Shown here: piece after piece, positions 33,755-42,981 of the stretch | How positions within the stretch are numbered: the first letter of the stretch is position 1 | Layout: every line of letters begins with the position of its first letter | From: Nitratireductor alexandrii | Lineage (GTDB): Bacteria > Pseudomonadota > Alphaproteobacteria > Rhizobiales > Rhizobiaceae | DNA length: 64,000 nucleotides | Direction: 5' to 3' | NCBI RefSeq assembly: GCF_004000215.1 | Contig: NZ_RBVY01000006.1 | Coordinates: 226,718 to 290,717, forward strand | Translations under genes and position numbers: made by a program | The notes under the pieces: model-generated | The model's database searches: none | Told to the model about the DNA's origin: nothing | Seen by the model: the letters and a program-made list of their open reading frames with translations, nothing else

Positions 33755-35310
33755 GCGGCTTTTCCCCCGTTGGACGTCTTGTTGGCCGTCCCCATCGCGT
33801 CGGCCAGAATGGTCTCGTGATCGACGCCGCGCGCACCGTAGCTGCTGACCTGCCGCCCCTGGCGGAAGACATGCAGCGTGTCGGACAGATCGTAGACCTC
33901 CGGCAGGTAGGAGGAGATCATGATGATGCCGGCGCCCTTGCGCAGCAATTCGGCGAAGAGACGATAGATTTGAAGCTTGGTGCCGACATCCACGCCCACC
34001 GTCGGCTCGTCGACGATGAACAAATCGGCCCCGTGATTAAGCCACTTTCCCAGAACGATCTTCTGCTGGTTGCCGCCCGAAAGCGTCCAGGTCGGCGCCT
34101 GTTGGCCGGCGGCGGAAATGTCGAGCGCGCGCATCTGCGTCCCGATCGCCTCGGCCTCGCGCCGTCGGTCGATCAGGCCGCGCGGACTGAGACGCCGGAA
34201 GATCGGCAGCGTCAGGTTGAAACCGACGTCGAGATTGAGGCACAGGCCCTGATCGCGCCGGCTTTCCGGCAACAGCACGATTCCGGCCGCGATCGCCTCG
34301 GCCTCGTTGACACCCTTCAACGCGCGGCCGCCGATCGTCACCTGGCCCGCGGTGCGGCGGCGCCTGCCGAACACGCACTCGACGAATTCGCTGCGGCCGG
34401 CGCCGATCAGCCCGTAGAGCCCGACGATCTCGCCGCGTCGTACCGACAGCGAGACGTCCGAAAATCCGGGACCGGACAGGCCCTCGACGCTCAAAAGCGT
34501 CTCGCCGAATGGGATGTCTTCCTTATGATGGATCTCGCCGAGGGAACGGGCGACCATGTCGCGGATCAATTGTTCCGGCGTGGTTTCGGCGACCACCCGA
34601 CTGGCGACCAGTTCACCGTCCCTGAGGACGGAAACGCGGTCGGCCAGTTCGAAAATCTCTTCCATCCTGTGACTGATATAGGCGATGGTGACGCCTTGGC
34701 TGTGCAGCCGCCTGACCAGCGCGAAGAGCTGGTCCGTCTCCGCCCGTGTGAGATAGGCCGTTGGCTCGTCGAGGATCAGGAGCTTGGTGCCGCGGATTGC
34801 CGCCCTGGCGGTGGCGACCAGCTGCTGCTGGCCGATGGTCAGCGCCGACAGCGGCGCGGCGGCCGACAGGCGAAAACCGAGATCGTCGAGAATTTCCTGC
34901 GAGCGCCGCACCATGGCGCGCTCGTTCAGCAGGCCGAGCCGCTGCTGTTCCATTCCCAGGAACATATTGGCGGCCACCGTCAGGTGCTCGCACAGAACGA
35001 CTTCCTGGTGCACGGCGTTGATGCCGAGATCGAGCGCTTCCTGCGGAGCGGCGAGCGCAACCTCCTGCCCCTGCCACAGAATGCTTCCCGAACTGCGCTT
35101 GTGAGCGCCGGTCAGGATCTTGATCAGGGTCGATTTGCCGGCCCCGTTCTCGCCGATGATGGCGTGGATCTCGCCGTGTCGCATGGCGAGATCCACGCCC
35201 TTGAGCGCGTACGTCCCCGGAAAGCGCTTATGAACGTCCTTGAGTTCGACGAGAAACCGCCCTTGCTGGCTGGTTTCAGCGGTTCCGCGTGGTTGATCAA
35301 GTAAGGTCAT
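33751..35310 (-). CDS. ABC transporter ATP-binding protein (RbsA type, two domains)
   Basis: This 519-residue tandem ATPase powers the RbsC-type permease. The first domain has GENGAGKSTLIK and Walker B LLILDEPTAYL, with a slightly altered signature (LTIGQQQLV). The second has the usual degenerate Walker A (GLIGAGRSEFVE), an intact signature LSGGNQQKI and LFIVDEPTVGVD. One competent and one altered site is normal for this class. GGGAGACG precedes the ATG. Confidence 0.93.
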   Translation of the reverse strand: MTLLDQPRGTAETSQQGRFLVELKDVHKRFPGTYALKGVDLAMRHGEIHAIIGENGAGKSTLIKILTGAHKRSSGSILWQGQEVALAAPQEALDLGINAVHQEVVLCEHLTVAANMFLGMEQQRLGLLNERAMVRRSQEILDDLGFRLSAAAPLSALTIGQQQLVATARAAIRGTKLLILDEPTAYLTRAETDQLFALVRRLHSQGVTIAYISHRMEEIFELADRVSVLRDGELVASRVVAETTPEQLIRDMVARSLGEIHHKEDIPFGETLLSVEGLSGPGFSDVSLSVRRGEIVGLYGLIGAGRSEFVECVFGRRRRTAGQVTIGGRALKGVNEAEAIAAGIVLLPESRRDQGLCLNLDVGFNLTLPIFRRLSPRGLIDRRREAEAIGTQMRALDISAAGQQAPTWTLSGGNQQKIVLGKWLNHGADLFIVDEPTVGVDVGTKLQIYRLFAELLRKGAGIIMISSYLPEVYDLSDTLHVFRQGRQVSSYGARGVDHETILADAMGTANKTSNGGKAA

Positions 35311-35343
35311 CGTCTCCCACCGGGTTGGTTCTTGCGCGGACTC

Positions 35344-36315
35344 TCAGTCGATTTTCGGGTTGAGCAGTTCCTGCGAACGCTCGCTGTCCATATTCTCCTG
35401 GGTGATCACGTTGACCCCGGTGTCGACCATCTCGGGCACCTTTTCGCCCTTCGAGGCCGCATAGGCAATCTTCACCCCGTCATAACCCATCCGCATCGGA
35501 TCCTGGATGATGAGCGCGGCGACGATGCCGTCGGCAAGATGCTGAACCAGCTGCTCGTTGCTGTCGAAAGCCACGATCTTGATCTGGTCCTGAAGATTGT
35601 TCTCCGCCACGGCCTGGCTGACGGCGACCGCCATCTTTTCGCTGCTCGCAAAGATGCCACGCAGCTTGGGATTGGCCAGGATGACATCGTTGGCGATGTT
35701 AAGCCCGGTCACGATCTGGCCGTCCGCGACCTTGTCGGCCACAATGCGGATATCGGGATATTTGTCGGCCAGAACGGCTTTGAAACCCTCTGCCCGCTGA
35801 TCGAGCGATTCCGCGCCCGGCACCGAGGTGATGAGCATGACGTCGCCCTCGGCGTCGCCATGAGCCTTTGCGATCGCCGCGGCCAGCGCCTCGCCAGCCG
35901 CGCGGCCGCCTTCGACATTGTTGGTGGTGACGAAGGAGGCGTAGGCATCGCTGTTGGCGCCCGAATCGACACCCACCACGATGGTCTTGGTTGCCGCCTC
36001 GTCGATTGGCTTGCCGAGCGCCTCGTATTGCGACGCAGCGATGACGACCGCGAGCGGATTGTTGGCCACGGCGTTTTCGAGAACCGAAATCTGTCCGTTG
36101 ATGTCGGAATCGGTCTGGGGACCGAGTTCGGCGATCTCGATGCCGAGTTCGTCGCCGGCCTTGCGGGCACCCGCCAGAAGCACGCGCCAATAATAGGTCG
36201 AGGTATTTTTCACGATCACCGGGATCGTGCCTTCTGCGGCAGCAGTCGTCGGCGTTGCGGCGTGCGCCGCAAGCCCGATGATCGCCGCCGCGATCAGGCT
36301 TCTGGTTTTCAGCAT
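35344..36315 (-). CDS. ABC transporter periplasmic sugar-binding protein (RbsB type)
   Basis: This 323-residue receptor has a signal peptide ending near AAA-EG (residue 28) and the periplasmic-binding fold of ribose-type receptors: IPVIVKNTSTYYWRVLLAGA, DSGANSDAYASFVTTNN, MLITSVPGAESLDQRAEGF and FASSEKMAVAVSQAV. AAAGGGAGAGAGG precedes the ATG. It is the first gene of the RbsB-RbsA-RbsC-HyuA-HyuB run. Unlike the other four transporter operons here, no strong hairpin separates it from the next gene, which follows after 33 nt. Confidence 0.92.
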   Translation of the reverse strand: MLKTRSLIAAAIIGLAAHAATPTTAAAEGTIPVIVKNTSTYYWRVLLAGARKAGDELGIEIAELGPQTDSDINGQISVLENAVANNPLAVVIAASQYEALGKPIDEAATKTIVVGVDSGANSDAYASFVTTNNVEGGRAAGEALAAAIAKAHGDAEGDVMLITSVPGAESLDQRAEGFKAVLADKYPDIRIVADKVADGQIVTGLNIANDVILANPKLRGIFASSEKMAVAVSQAVAENNLQDQIKIVAFDSNEQLVQHLADGIVAALIIQDPMRMGYDGVKIAYAASKGEKVPEMVDTGVNVITQENMDSERSQELLNPKID

Positions 36316-36642
36316 GGTCCTCTCTCCCTTTGTTGCCCGGCCCCATGACCGGGCTTTCGGACATGTCCCGGCTCCGGGTGGAACCGCGACCGTCTCTCGT
36401 CAGTCGGCCCGGTCGCCTGCCGCGTCCGGACACTGGGTCCGGACGCGGACTGACGCGATGTCAGGGCCGACCGGATCGGTCATCGCCGCGCGAACGGTTC
36501 TCCTCCCGTCCGGCGCCAGGCGACTGGTTCATGCGGGACAGCGGTAAACGCGCCCTTATCATTCGTCTTCGTCACGCGACGCGCCCTCCGCCGAAACGGG
36601 GACGCCGGGCGCCCAACCGCCTCCGACCGGGCGCCGGCCGCG
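36316..36642. other. 327-nt non-coding stretch with tandem hairpins
   Basis: No gene is supported here. It holds a perfect 11+11 inverted repeat with a 7-nt loop (36420-36448), directly followed by CTGAC-N5-GTCAG (36450-36464), a 10-bp palindrome GGACATGTCC (36359-36368), and a 6-bp stem with an 8-nt loop (36335-36354) just before the receptor ribosome site. It separates the DapA-family gene from the RbsB-type operon. The large repeat lacks a T-run; it could be a factor-dependent terminator or processing site. Confidence 0.6.
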
Positions 36643-37551
36643 TCAGGCCGCCTTTGCGGCCCGCTGCTTCAGCGCGGCGATCGCCGCCTTGACCACCGCC
36701 CCGACCTCGGCCCGCTCCTCACCCACAAGATCGAGACGCGGGCGACGGACATGTTCGGGCGCGCCGTAGACGAGATGCTCGGCAAACTTGATGTACTGGA
36801 CGAGCTTGACGCTGGTATCCAGATGGAACGCCGGCATCAGCAGCCGATAGAGGGCGCGCGCCTCGGCGTAGCGGTCGGCCTTGCACATCTCGAACAGGGC
36901 CACGCACTCGGCCGGCCACACATTGGTCATGCCCGATACCCAGCCGACTGCACCGACGGCGACGCTCTCCACGATCAGGTCGTCGATGCCGCAGAAAACC
37001 GCGTAGCGATCCCCGACCCGGTTGTAGATGTCGGTAATGCGGCGCGGGTCGCCGCACTCTTCCTTGACGCACATGATCGTGTCGACATCGGCGAGCGCTT
37101 CCAGCTCGTCGGGCCCGACATCGACCCGGTAGGCGAGCGGATTGTTGTAGATCATGATCGGCAGGTCGCTCGCCGCGCCGACGGCGCGATACCATGCGAC
37201 CGTCTCGCGCGGGTCGGTGCGATAGGCGAGGCTGGGAAACAGCATCAGCCCGTCGACGCCCATGCGCCGATAGTCGCGCGCCGCCGCCGCCGCGGCGTCC
37301 TCGGAAAGATCGGCCAGGCCGGTCAGGACCGGCACGCGACCCGCCACGACGTCGCGCGCCGCCTCGATGACGGCTTCCCGCTCATCGGCGCGCAGCGACG
37401 CGTTTTCACCCAGCATCGGCAGCATGATCACCGCCGAAACCCCATTGACCACCAGCCGGTCGACGCTTCTGCGCGTGGCGTCGAGATCCAGGCTCCCATC
37501 CGCCTTGAGTTTCGTCGTTACGGCTGGGAACACCCCGGTCCAGTTGATCAT
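36643..37551 (-). CDS. Dihydrodipicolinate synthase family lyase/aldolase
   Basis: This 302-residue class I (Schiff-base) TIM barrel belongs to the DapA/N-acetylneuraminate lyase family. The Schiff-base Lys is in MCVKEECGD and the catalytic Tyr in MIYNNPLAY. The usual GTTGE substrate loop reads GENASL, so this is not a canonical DapA; members act on 2-keto-3-deoxy sugar acids, hydroxyproline intermediates and others. It is divergent from a GntR-type gene with a 12-bp palindrome between them. A link to the UxaA-type dehydratase at 38456, whose product would be a 2-keto-3-deoxy acid, is plausible. Confidence 0.88.
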   Translation of the reverse strand: MINWTGVFPAVTTKLKADGSLDLDATRRSVDRLVVNGVSAVIMLPMLGENASLRADEREAVIEAARDVVAGRVPVLTGLADLSEDAAAAAARDYRRMGVDGLMLFPSLAYRTDPRETVAWYRAVGAASDLPIMIYNNPLAYRVDVGPDELEALADVDTIMCVKEECGDPRRITDIYNRVGDRYAVFCGIDDLIVESVAVGAVGWVSGMTNVWPAECVALFEMCKADRYAEARALYRLLMPAFHLDTSVKLVQYIKFAEHLVYGAPEHVRRPRLDLVGEERAEVGAVVKAAIAALKQRAAKAA

Positions 37552-37599
37552 TGGTCGTCCCTCTCACTCTGCAGACCGGGCATCGCCGGCTATTTGCCG

Positions 37600-37611
37600 A
37601 ATGTATACATT
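37600..37611. promoter_or_regulatory. Candidate GntR operator AATGTATACATT
   Basis: A perfect 12-bp palindrome lies between the divergent DapA-family and GntR-type genes. It fits the GT-Nx-AC core of GntR operators. The related AATGTCGACATT stands at 38430-38441. Confidence 0.78.
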
Positions 37612-37680
37612 CTTCATTCGACCTTGCAAGAGGGAAACGAAACGCATAGCAATATTTGTCACCAGATGGATTCCCGCTCC

Positions 37681-38319
37681 ATGAACAAGCCCCTGATCGA
37701 AAAGAACACGGTTGCCGACCAGGTCTGCGTCGAGCTCAGGCGTCGCATCGTTGCCGGCGAGTACGAAAGCGGCATGAGGCTGCGGCAGGAAGAGATCGCC
37801 GCCGAGCTCGGCATCAGCCGGAGCCCCGTGCGCGAGGCGCTGCGTCAGCTCGAGGCCGAGGGGCTGGTCACGCTCACCTCGCAAAAGGGCGCCAAGGTCG
37901 CGCCGATTCTCGCCGAGGAGATCACCGAACTCTTCGAACTCAGGCTGCTAATCGAGCCGCATCTTCTCGCCCTGGCGATCCCCGCCAGCACCGAATCGGA
38001 CTTCGAAGCGGCCGAAAAGACCATTTCTGAGATGAAAAACGCCGATATGTCGCAATGGAGCAAGCTGAACTGGCAGCTTCACCTGCAGCTCTACCAGCCT
38101 GCCCAGCGGCCGACGACACTTGGCAAGCTCGAACGGATCCACCAGACGATCGACCGCTATCTGCGCGTTCAGGTGACGCTGACCGACGGCCGTGAAAAAG
38201 CGCATGAGGAACATCAGGCGATCCTGCAGGCCTGCCGTGATCGCGACACGGAACTGGCCACGGCAATGCTGCGCAGCCACATTCTGGCTGCGGCGCGCTC
38301 CTCGCGCGGCGCGAGCTAG
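37681..38319 (+). CDS. GntR-family transcriptional regulator (FadR/FCD type)
   Basis: The 212-residue regulator has a winged helix at about 10-75 (LRRRIVAGEYESGMRLRQEE, GISRSPVREALRQLEAEGLV) and an all-helical effector domain with the metal-type residues of the FCD group in LFELRLLIEPHLLALA and HEEHQAIL. An in-frame ATG at 37666 would add five residues. It lies between two copies of an AATGT-N2-ACATT palindrome and probably controls the DapA-family gene, itself and the downstream dehydratase. Confidence 0.88.
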   Translation: MNKPLIEKNTVADQVCVELRRRIVAGEYESGMRLRQEEIAAELGISRSPVREALRQLEAEGLVTLTSQKGAKVAPILAEEITELFELRLLIEPHLLALAIPASTESDFEAAEKTISEMKNADMSQWSKLNWQLHLQLYQPAQRPTTLGKLERIHQTIDRYLRVQVTLTDGREKAHEEHQAILQACRDRDTELATAMLRSHILAAARSSRGAS

Positions 38320-38429
38320 GCCCGCGCCTGCGAAACTTTGCACGTCGATGCAGGGGGCGCCGGCGGGCGCTCGCGCGCCGTCTGCGCATCGCCCCTCGAC
38401 GGCGGCGTTTAAATGTGCTCAAGATGCAT

Positions 38430-38441
38430 AATGTCGACATT
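38430..38441. promoter_or_regulatory. Candidate GntR operator AATGTCGACATT
   Basis: A perfect 12-bp palindrome with the same half-sites as 37600-37611 lies 14 bp upstream of the dehydratase start, just before GAGGAGTGAGAG, so a bound repressor would cover the start region of transcription. Confidence 0.75.
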
Positions 38442-38455
38442 TTGAGGAGTGAGAG

Positions 38456-39976
38456 ATGCCCGACCGTTTGCTGCGGCTATCGCCGAACGACCATGTCGCC
38501 GTCGCGCTGACGGCGCTGGAACCGGGCGAGGCGCTGTCGCCCTTTTCAGACGCCACGGTTCGCGGGCCGGTGCCGGCCGGACACAAGGTGGCGCTGCGTT
38601 CGGTCGGGACGGGCGAGCAGGTTCTGCGCCTCGGCCAGCCGATCGGCATCGCCGCCAGGCCCATCGCGGCGGGCGAGCATGTCCACATGCACAATCTCGA
38701 CTATCCGGGCTCGCTCGCCGGCCACACCATCACCGTGACGCCGCCGCCGGCCTTGACCAACCGTGAGCCGCCGACCTTTCTCGGCTATCGCCGCGACGAT
38801 GGCCGGGTCGGCACGCGCAACTATATCGGCGTCCTGACGACGGTGAACTGCGCTGCCGGGGTCGCCCACCTGATCGCCAATCGCTTTGCCGATCCGGCCT
38901 GGCGCAACGAGCATCCCCATATCGACGGCGTGGTGGCGCTGAGCCACGGCAGCGGCTGCAGCGTCTCCGACGGCAGCCCCTCGATGGACATGCTGCGCCG
39001 GGTGCTCGCCGGGTATGCCCGCCACCCCAATTTCGCTGGCGTGCTGATCGTCGGCCTCGGCTGCGAGGACAATCTGATCGAGCTTTTGTGCGAGCAGGAG
39101 GGACTTGAGCTCGGCGGCACCGTGCGCAGTCTCACCATCCAGCAAGTCGGCGGCACTCGCGCGACGGCCGATACCGGCGCCGCGATCGTGCGCGAGATCA
39201 TGGCCGAGACTGGCAACCAGGGCCGCGAACCCCTTCCGGTTTCGGAGCTCTGTGTCGGCCTGCAATGCGGCGGCTCCGACAGTTTTTCCGGCATCAGCGC
39301 CAATCCGGCGCTCGGCGTCGCCGCCGACATCCTGGTCGGTCACGGCGGAACCGCGATCCTGTCCGAAACGCCGGAGATCTACGGCGCGGAGAACCTGCTC
39401 CTGCAGCGGGTCGCAAGCGAGGATGTTGGCCGCCGGCTGATCGAACTGCTCGACTGGTGGAAGGACTACACCGCGCACGAGCCTAAGGGTTTCGACAACA
39501 ACCCCTCCCCCGGCAACCGCGCGGGCGGCTTGACGACGATCCTGGAAAAATCCCTGGGTGCCCTGTCCAAGGGCGGTTCGACGACGCTTATGGAGGTCTA
39601 CCCCTATGCCGAAGCCGTGCGCAAGCGCGGCCTGGTGTTCATGGATTCGCCCGGCTACGACCCGATCTCGGTCACCGGCCAAATCGCCGGCGGTGCCAAT
39701 CTGATCTGCTTCACCACCGGGCGCGGCTCCTGTTTCGGCTGCCGGCCCTCTCCCTCGCTGAAGATCGCGACCAACAGCGCCATGTATCGGCGCATGCAGG
39801 ACGACATGGATGTCAATTGCGGCACCGTGCTCGACGGCGAGGCGTCGCTGGAGGAAGCCGGCCAGGCGATTTTCGAGGCAATGGTGCGCACCGCCTCCGG
39901 CGCGCCGACAAAAAGCGAGTTGCTCGGTTACGGCGAGCACGAGTTCCTGCCCTGGCACGTCAACGCCTGGGTCTGA
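38456..39976 (+). CDS. UxaA-family altronate-type dehydratase (fused)
   Basis: This 506-residue sugar-acid dehydratase has the N-terminal SAF domain (about 1-90, GHKVALRSV, GIAARPIAAGEHVHMHN) fused to the catalytic part (about 105-506). Iron-site and active-site blocks are GYRRDDGRVGTRNYI, SHGSGCSVSDG, VGLGCEDN, GLQCGGSDSFSGISANPALG and FMDSPGYDPISVTGQIAGG. The product of this family is a 2-keto-3-deoxy acid, a typical substrate for DapA-family lyases such as the divergent neighbour. Regulation by the adjacent GntR protein is supported by the palindrome in its promoter. The stereospecificity is unknown. Confidence 0.92.
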   Translation: MPDRLLRLSPNDHVAVALTALEPGEALSPFSDATVRGPVPAGHKVALRSVGTGEQVLRLGQPIGIAARPIAAGEHVHMHNLDYPGSLAGHTITVTPPPALTNREPPTFLGYRRDDGRVGTRNYIGVLTTVNCAAGVAHLIANRFADPAWRNEHPHIDGVVALSHGSGCSVSDGSPSMDMLRRVLAGYARHPNFAGVLIVGLGCEDNLIELLCEQEGLELGGTVRSLTIQQVGGTRATADTGAAIVREIMAETGNQGREPLPVSELCVGLQCGGSDSFSGISANPALGVAADILVGHGGTAILSETPEIYGAENLLLQRVASEDVGRRLIELLDWWKDYTAHEPKGFDNNPSPGNRAGGLTTILEKSLGALSKGGSTTLMEVYPYAEAVRKRGLVFMDSPGYDPISVTGQIAGGANLICFTTGRGSCFGCRPSPSLKIATNSAMYRRMQDDMDVNCGTVLDGEASLEEAGQAIFEAMVRTASGAPTKSELLGYGEHEFLPWHVNAWV

Positions 39977-40171
39977 GACCGGCCCGGACAGGCGGCCGCC
40001 ACGACGATGCAAACCGCAAGCGCGGGCTCGGGATTGCCGCCAGTCTTGTCGGCATACCCGGGTCTTTCGGCCAAGCGTCGCACCCGCTAAAGATGAGCTG
40101 TAGCGGCTTCGCCGTCGCGACGCTCGACATGTGGCGCGGCACGGGCACCGGAATGAAAGACCAAGCGGCTG

Positions 40172-41152
40172 ATGCGGGAAAAAGCTGAAAATATTTCGGA
40201 ATTTCTTCTCGGCCTTTATGCCAATGCCGCCGAAGCGTCTCCGGACGAATTCCGCCGACAGACCTTGCGGCGGCTCGGCGGGCTGATCGCATTCGATTTC
40301 GCGCTCTGGGGCGGGGGCCGCGCCGAAGACCGCCGGGTGAGCGACCTGACCGCGCTCGGTCAAACGCCGCGCGTGATCGAGGACTGGTCGGCGGTGGCGG
40401 ATACGGACGCCTTTTGCGACATCGCGCTGAACCGGATCGGACAGACCGCGCGTTTCGACGATGTCGAGAATTATCGCCGCACCCCCGCCTACAACGAGCA
40501 CTGGAAGCGTTTTGGTGCCCGGCAGATGATGGCCACGATCGCGGCCGAGCCGCAGGACGGTTATGTCAGCTTCGTCGGGCTCTGTGCCGACACCGAAACG
40601 GCGGTCTTTTGCGATGCCGCGCGCAGGCTCAAACACGCGCTGATGCCGCATCTGTCGGCAGCGCTCCGCATCAATCGGCAAACGACGCTTTGCCGTCACG
40701 CCGACCGCGACGAGGCTGTCGGCCTGATCGGCCGCGACGGCTGGGTTCTGGCCTCGCATGGATGTTTCACCGAATTGCTGCGAGGGGAGTCCGACCGGCC
40801 GGACCGGCTGCCGGCCGCGCTGCGCGCCGCCCTGCCGACCGGTTCGCCCTGGCAAGGTCGAACTGTGGCCGCGATCGCAGAAAGGCTCGGCGAGCACTAC
40901 CTGCTGCGCCTGCGCCATCTCGGGCCGCTCGCGCGCCTGACCGGCCGGGAGCGCGAGATCGCGCAGCATTATGTCGACGGCCTGACCTATCGCGAGATCG
41001 CCACAGCCCTCCGCATCGCCCCGTCGACGGTGCGCAACCATATCTTCAATCTCTACGGCAAGCTCGACATCGCCAGCAAGATCGAACTGGCGCGGCTTTG
41101 CGGCCGGGAAGCGGACGCCGCGCCGCGCCCCGGTGTGCCGCACAGCGGGTGA
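40172..41152 (+). CDS. LuxR-type helix-turn-helix regulator
   Basis: The C-terminal 60 residues of this 326-residue protein form a LuxR/FixJ-type DNA-binding domain (LTGREREIAQHYVDGLTYRE, IAPSTVRNHIFNLYGKL). The N-terminal 240 residues match no domain I recognise; a sensory role is assumed. The ribosome site is weak. It stands alone 195 nt after the dehydratase gene, so its target is unclear. Confidence 0.82.
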   Translation: MREKAENISEFLLGLYANAAEASPDEFRRQTLRRLGGLIAFDFALWGGGRAEDRRVSDLTALGQTPRVIEDWSAVADTDAFCDIALNRIGQTARFDDVENYRRTPAYNEHWKRFGARQMMATIAAEPQDGYVSFVGLCADTETAVFCDAARRLKHALMPHLSAALRINRQTTLCRHADRDEAVGLIGRDGWVLASHGCFTELLRGESDRPDRLPAALRAALPTGSPWQGRTVAAIAERLGEHYLLRLRHLGPLARLTGREREIAQHYVDGLTYREIATALRIAPSTVRNHIFNLYGKLDIASKIELARLCGREADAAPRPGVPHSG

Positions 41153-41355
41153 AGCACGTTTCGGCTCTGCGGCGAGACGACCGGGCAGCCTGCCCGTCTT
41201 CACGCCGTTGCCGGTAGGGCATATGTCTCATTCACGCCGACCGTGCGACCTTGGTAAGCTTCCTGCCATGCTGCGAGCGGCTCGCCGATGGCCGCGCGCT
41301 GAACGGAAACGGCGATGACGCCCCGGCCTTGGCGGCGCGGCGCGAGGATGACGAG

Positions 41356-42168
41356 ATGGCACAAACACGCAATGGCGGCAAAAGAACCCTGGCTGGATGG
41401 GTGGTCGCGGTTCTGAGCACGGCGATGCTCGCCATTGCCGGCACGCCGACCCTGGCGGAAATCGACGGCCACGGCCCCGACGCCTGGCGTGTGACCGGCG
41501 TTTCCCCCCGCGACGCGCTCAACGCCCGCATGGGACCGGGCACGGCCTACTCGGTGCTGACGCGTTTTGCCCATGACGAGCGCGGCATGCAGCAGGTCAC
41601 CTGTGTGCCTTATTACACCCCCGCCCACCGCGCCGCGATGTCGCGGGCCGAGATCGCCGCCCTGCCGCCGCGCTGGTGCCTGATGCGCAGCGCGGACCTG
41701 GCCAGGGCCGGCTGGGTCAACGCCGACTATCTCGAACCCGATTATGGCGGGCCGGCAGGCGGCGGCGATCTCAGCCGCGAACCGGGCGACGATCTCATCG
41801 TCGCGGGGGAGGAACTGGTCAGGACCCTTTACGAGATGCGCTCGATCGAGGATGCGGGCGGCAACACCGGGCTCTATCGTCTTCAGGGCGCAAAACGCTA
41901 TTTCCATCTCGAGGTCGCCAGGGCGTTGGTGTCGGGGCAGGCGGGCGCCGATCCGATCTATGGCGCGCAGGATTTCGACGGCCATTGCGAGGAACCCCGG
42001 CGGGACGCCGACAGGCCGATGTTTCGCGGCATGATCACCGTCCATGTCGACTGCGTCAATTTCGGCCGGCCGCAACGCGCGACCTACAGCCTGCGGGCCG
42101 ATCCCGACCAGGCGGGCGCCCCCTTGCGGATTTTCCGCATCGACCATGACGGCTGGTCCTTCCCCTAA
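41356..42168 (+). CDS. Secreted SH3-like domain protein of unknown function
   Basis: This 270-residue protein has a signal peptide ending near TLA-EI (residue 34), then a bacterial SH3-like segment (about 40-130: WRVTGVSPRDALNARMGPGT and RAGWVNADYLEP) with a Cys pair in TCVPYY and RWCLM. The remainder (about 150-270) is not recognised and has two further Cys. It is followed 87 nt downstream by another small secreted protein. No enzymatic motif is visible. Confidence 0.75.
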   Translation: MAQTRNGGKRTLAGWVVAVLSTAMLAIAGTPTLAEIDGHGPDAWRVTGVSPRDALNARMGPGTAYSVLTRFAHDERGMQQVTCVPYYTPAHRAAMSRAEIAALPPRWCLMRSADLARAGWVNADYLEPDYGGPAGGGDLSREPGDDLIVAGEELVRTLYEMRSIEDAGGNTGLYRLQGAKRYFHLEVARALVSGQAGADPIYGAQDFDGHCEEPRRDADRPMFRGMITVHVDCVNFGRPQRATYSLRADPDQAGAPLRIFRIDHDGWSFP

Positions 42169-42255
42169 CCTTTTCCCTTGATCTCCTTCCCCTGACTTCG
42201 GCCGCGCCCGGCGCTGCCTCGCTCCCCATCCCGACCACACGAGGAAACCCAGATC

Positions 42256-42798
42256 ATGCACCCTTTCGTTCACCGCATCGCCGCGCTGGCGCTGACAAGC
42301 ATCCTGTTCCTGACAGCCGGAAAGGCCGTTGCAGTGGAAACCGTCCGGCTCGGAACCGTCACCGCGGTCATCGACGCGCAGGCCTATCAGGGCGAAACGC
42401 TGCGCGTGCCCAGCGAGGGCACGGCGACGGCGACGCTGAGTAATTTCGGCCCGCTCAGCCGCGTCTCCGTTCAGGCACACGCCGTGGACGGCAAGAGCCG
42501 GATGAAAAACGTCCTGGTCGTGGAATTCTCGCTGATGGGAGCCGGGCCGGACGCGCCGGCTTCCGACCCGAGCATATCCTGGTGGCCCGAAGGCATGGGC
42601 GCGCCGTTTTATGTTGCCGGCGACGAGGGCGGCTCGGTCGAACTGACCCTCGACACGCTGACCCTTGGCGGCGAACCGGAGACCTCCGGCAGCTTCGTCG
42701 CGCGGCTCTGCCGCAAGCAGGACATGTTTTCCGAACCCGATGCCGACGCCTGCATCGATGTGGAGGGGACGTTCGACACGCCTCTGGTCGCGGACTAG
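42256..42798 (+). CDS. Small secreted protein of unknown function
   Basis: I do not recognise this 180-residue protein. It has a clear signal peptide (about 1-27, LTAGKAVA-VE) and a mature part rich in Val, Thr and Gly that suggests a beta-sandwich. Two Cys near the C-terminus (LCRKQDMF and ADACIDV) could form a disulfide. It follows the SH3-like secreted protein and probably shares its transcript. Confidence 0.65.
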   Translation: MHPFVHRIAALALTSILFLTAGKAVAVETVRLGTVTAVIDAQAYQGETLRVPSEGTATATLSNFGPLSRVSVQAHAVDGKSRMKNVLVVEFSLMGAGPDAPASDPSISWWPEGMGAPFYVAGDEGGSVELTLDTLTLGGEPETSGSFVARLCRKQDMFSEPDADACIDVEGTFDTPLVAD

Positions 42799-42943
42799 AG
42801 TTGCAGGCAAAGCGGAAACCGGTTCGCCGTTCGCAAACGCGTCAAAATAACAAATGGGGCCGGTCTGCGCGTCCGTGAAAAGCAGAACGGCTCCAAGGCC
42901 GCGGCGGGCGGCTCCGGCGTGTCGGCGGCGCAAAAGCCGGGAC

Positions 42944-42973
42944 GGCGGCGGAGCCGGATGACCGTCCGCCGCC
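42944..42973. terminator. Possible bidirectional terminator between convergent genes
   Basis: GGCGGCGGA and TCCGCCGCC form a 9-bp stem around a 12-nt loop, located between the small secreted protein gene and the end of the convergent permease gene. No T-run follows on either strand, so the assignment is tentative. Confidence 0.4.
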
Positions 42974-42981
42974 GCAGCCGG

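Noticed and set aside
42944..42973. Confident intrinsic terminator between the convergent genes
   Set aside because: A 9-bp stem is present but neither strand has a T-run after it, so I kept it only as a tentative feature.
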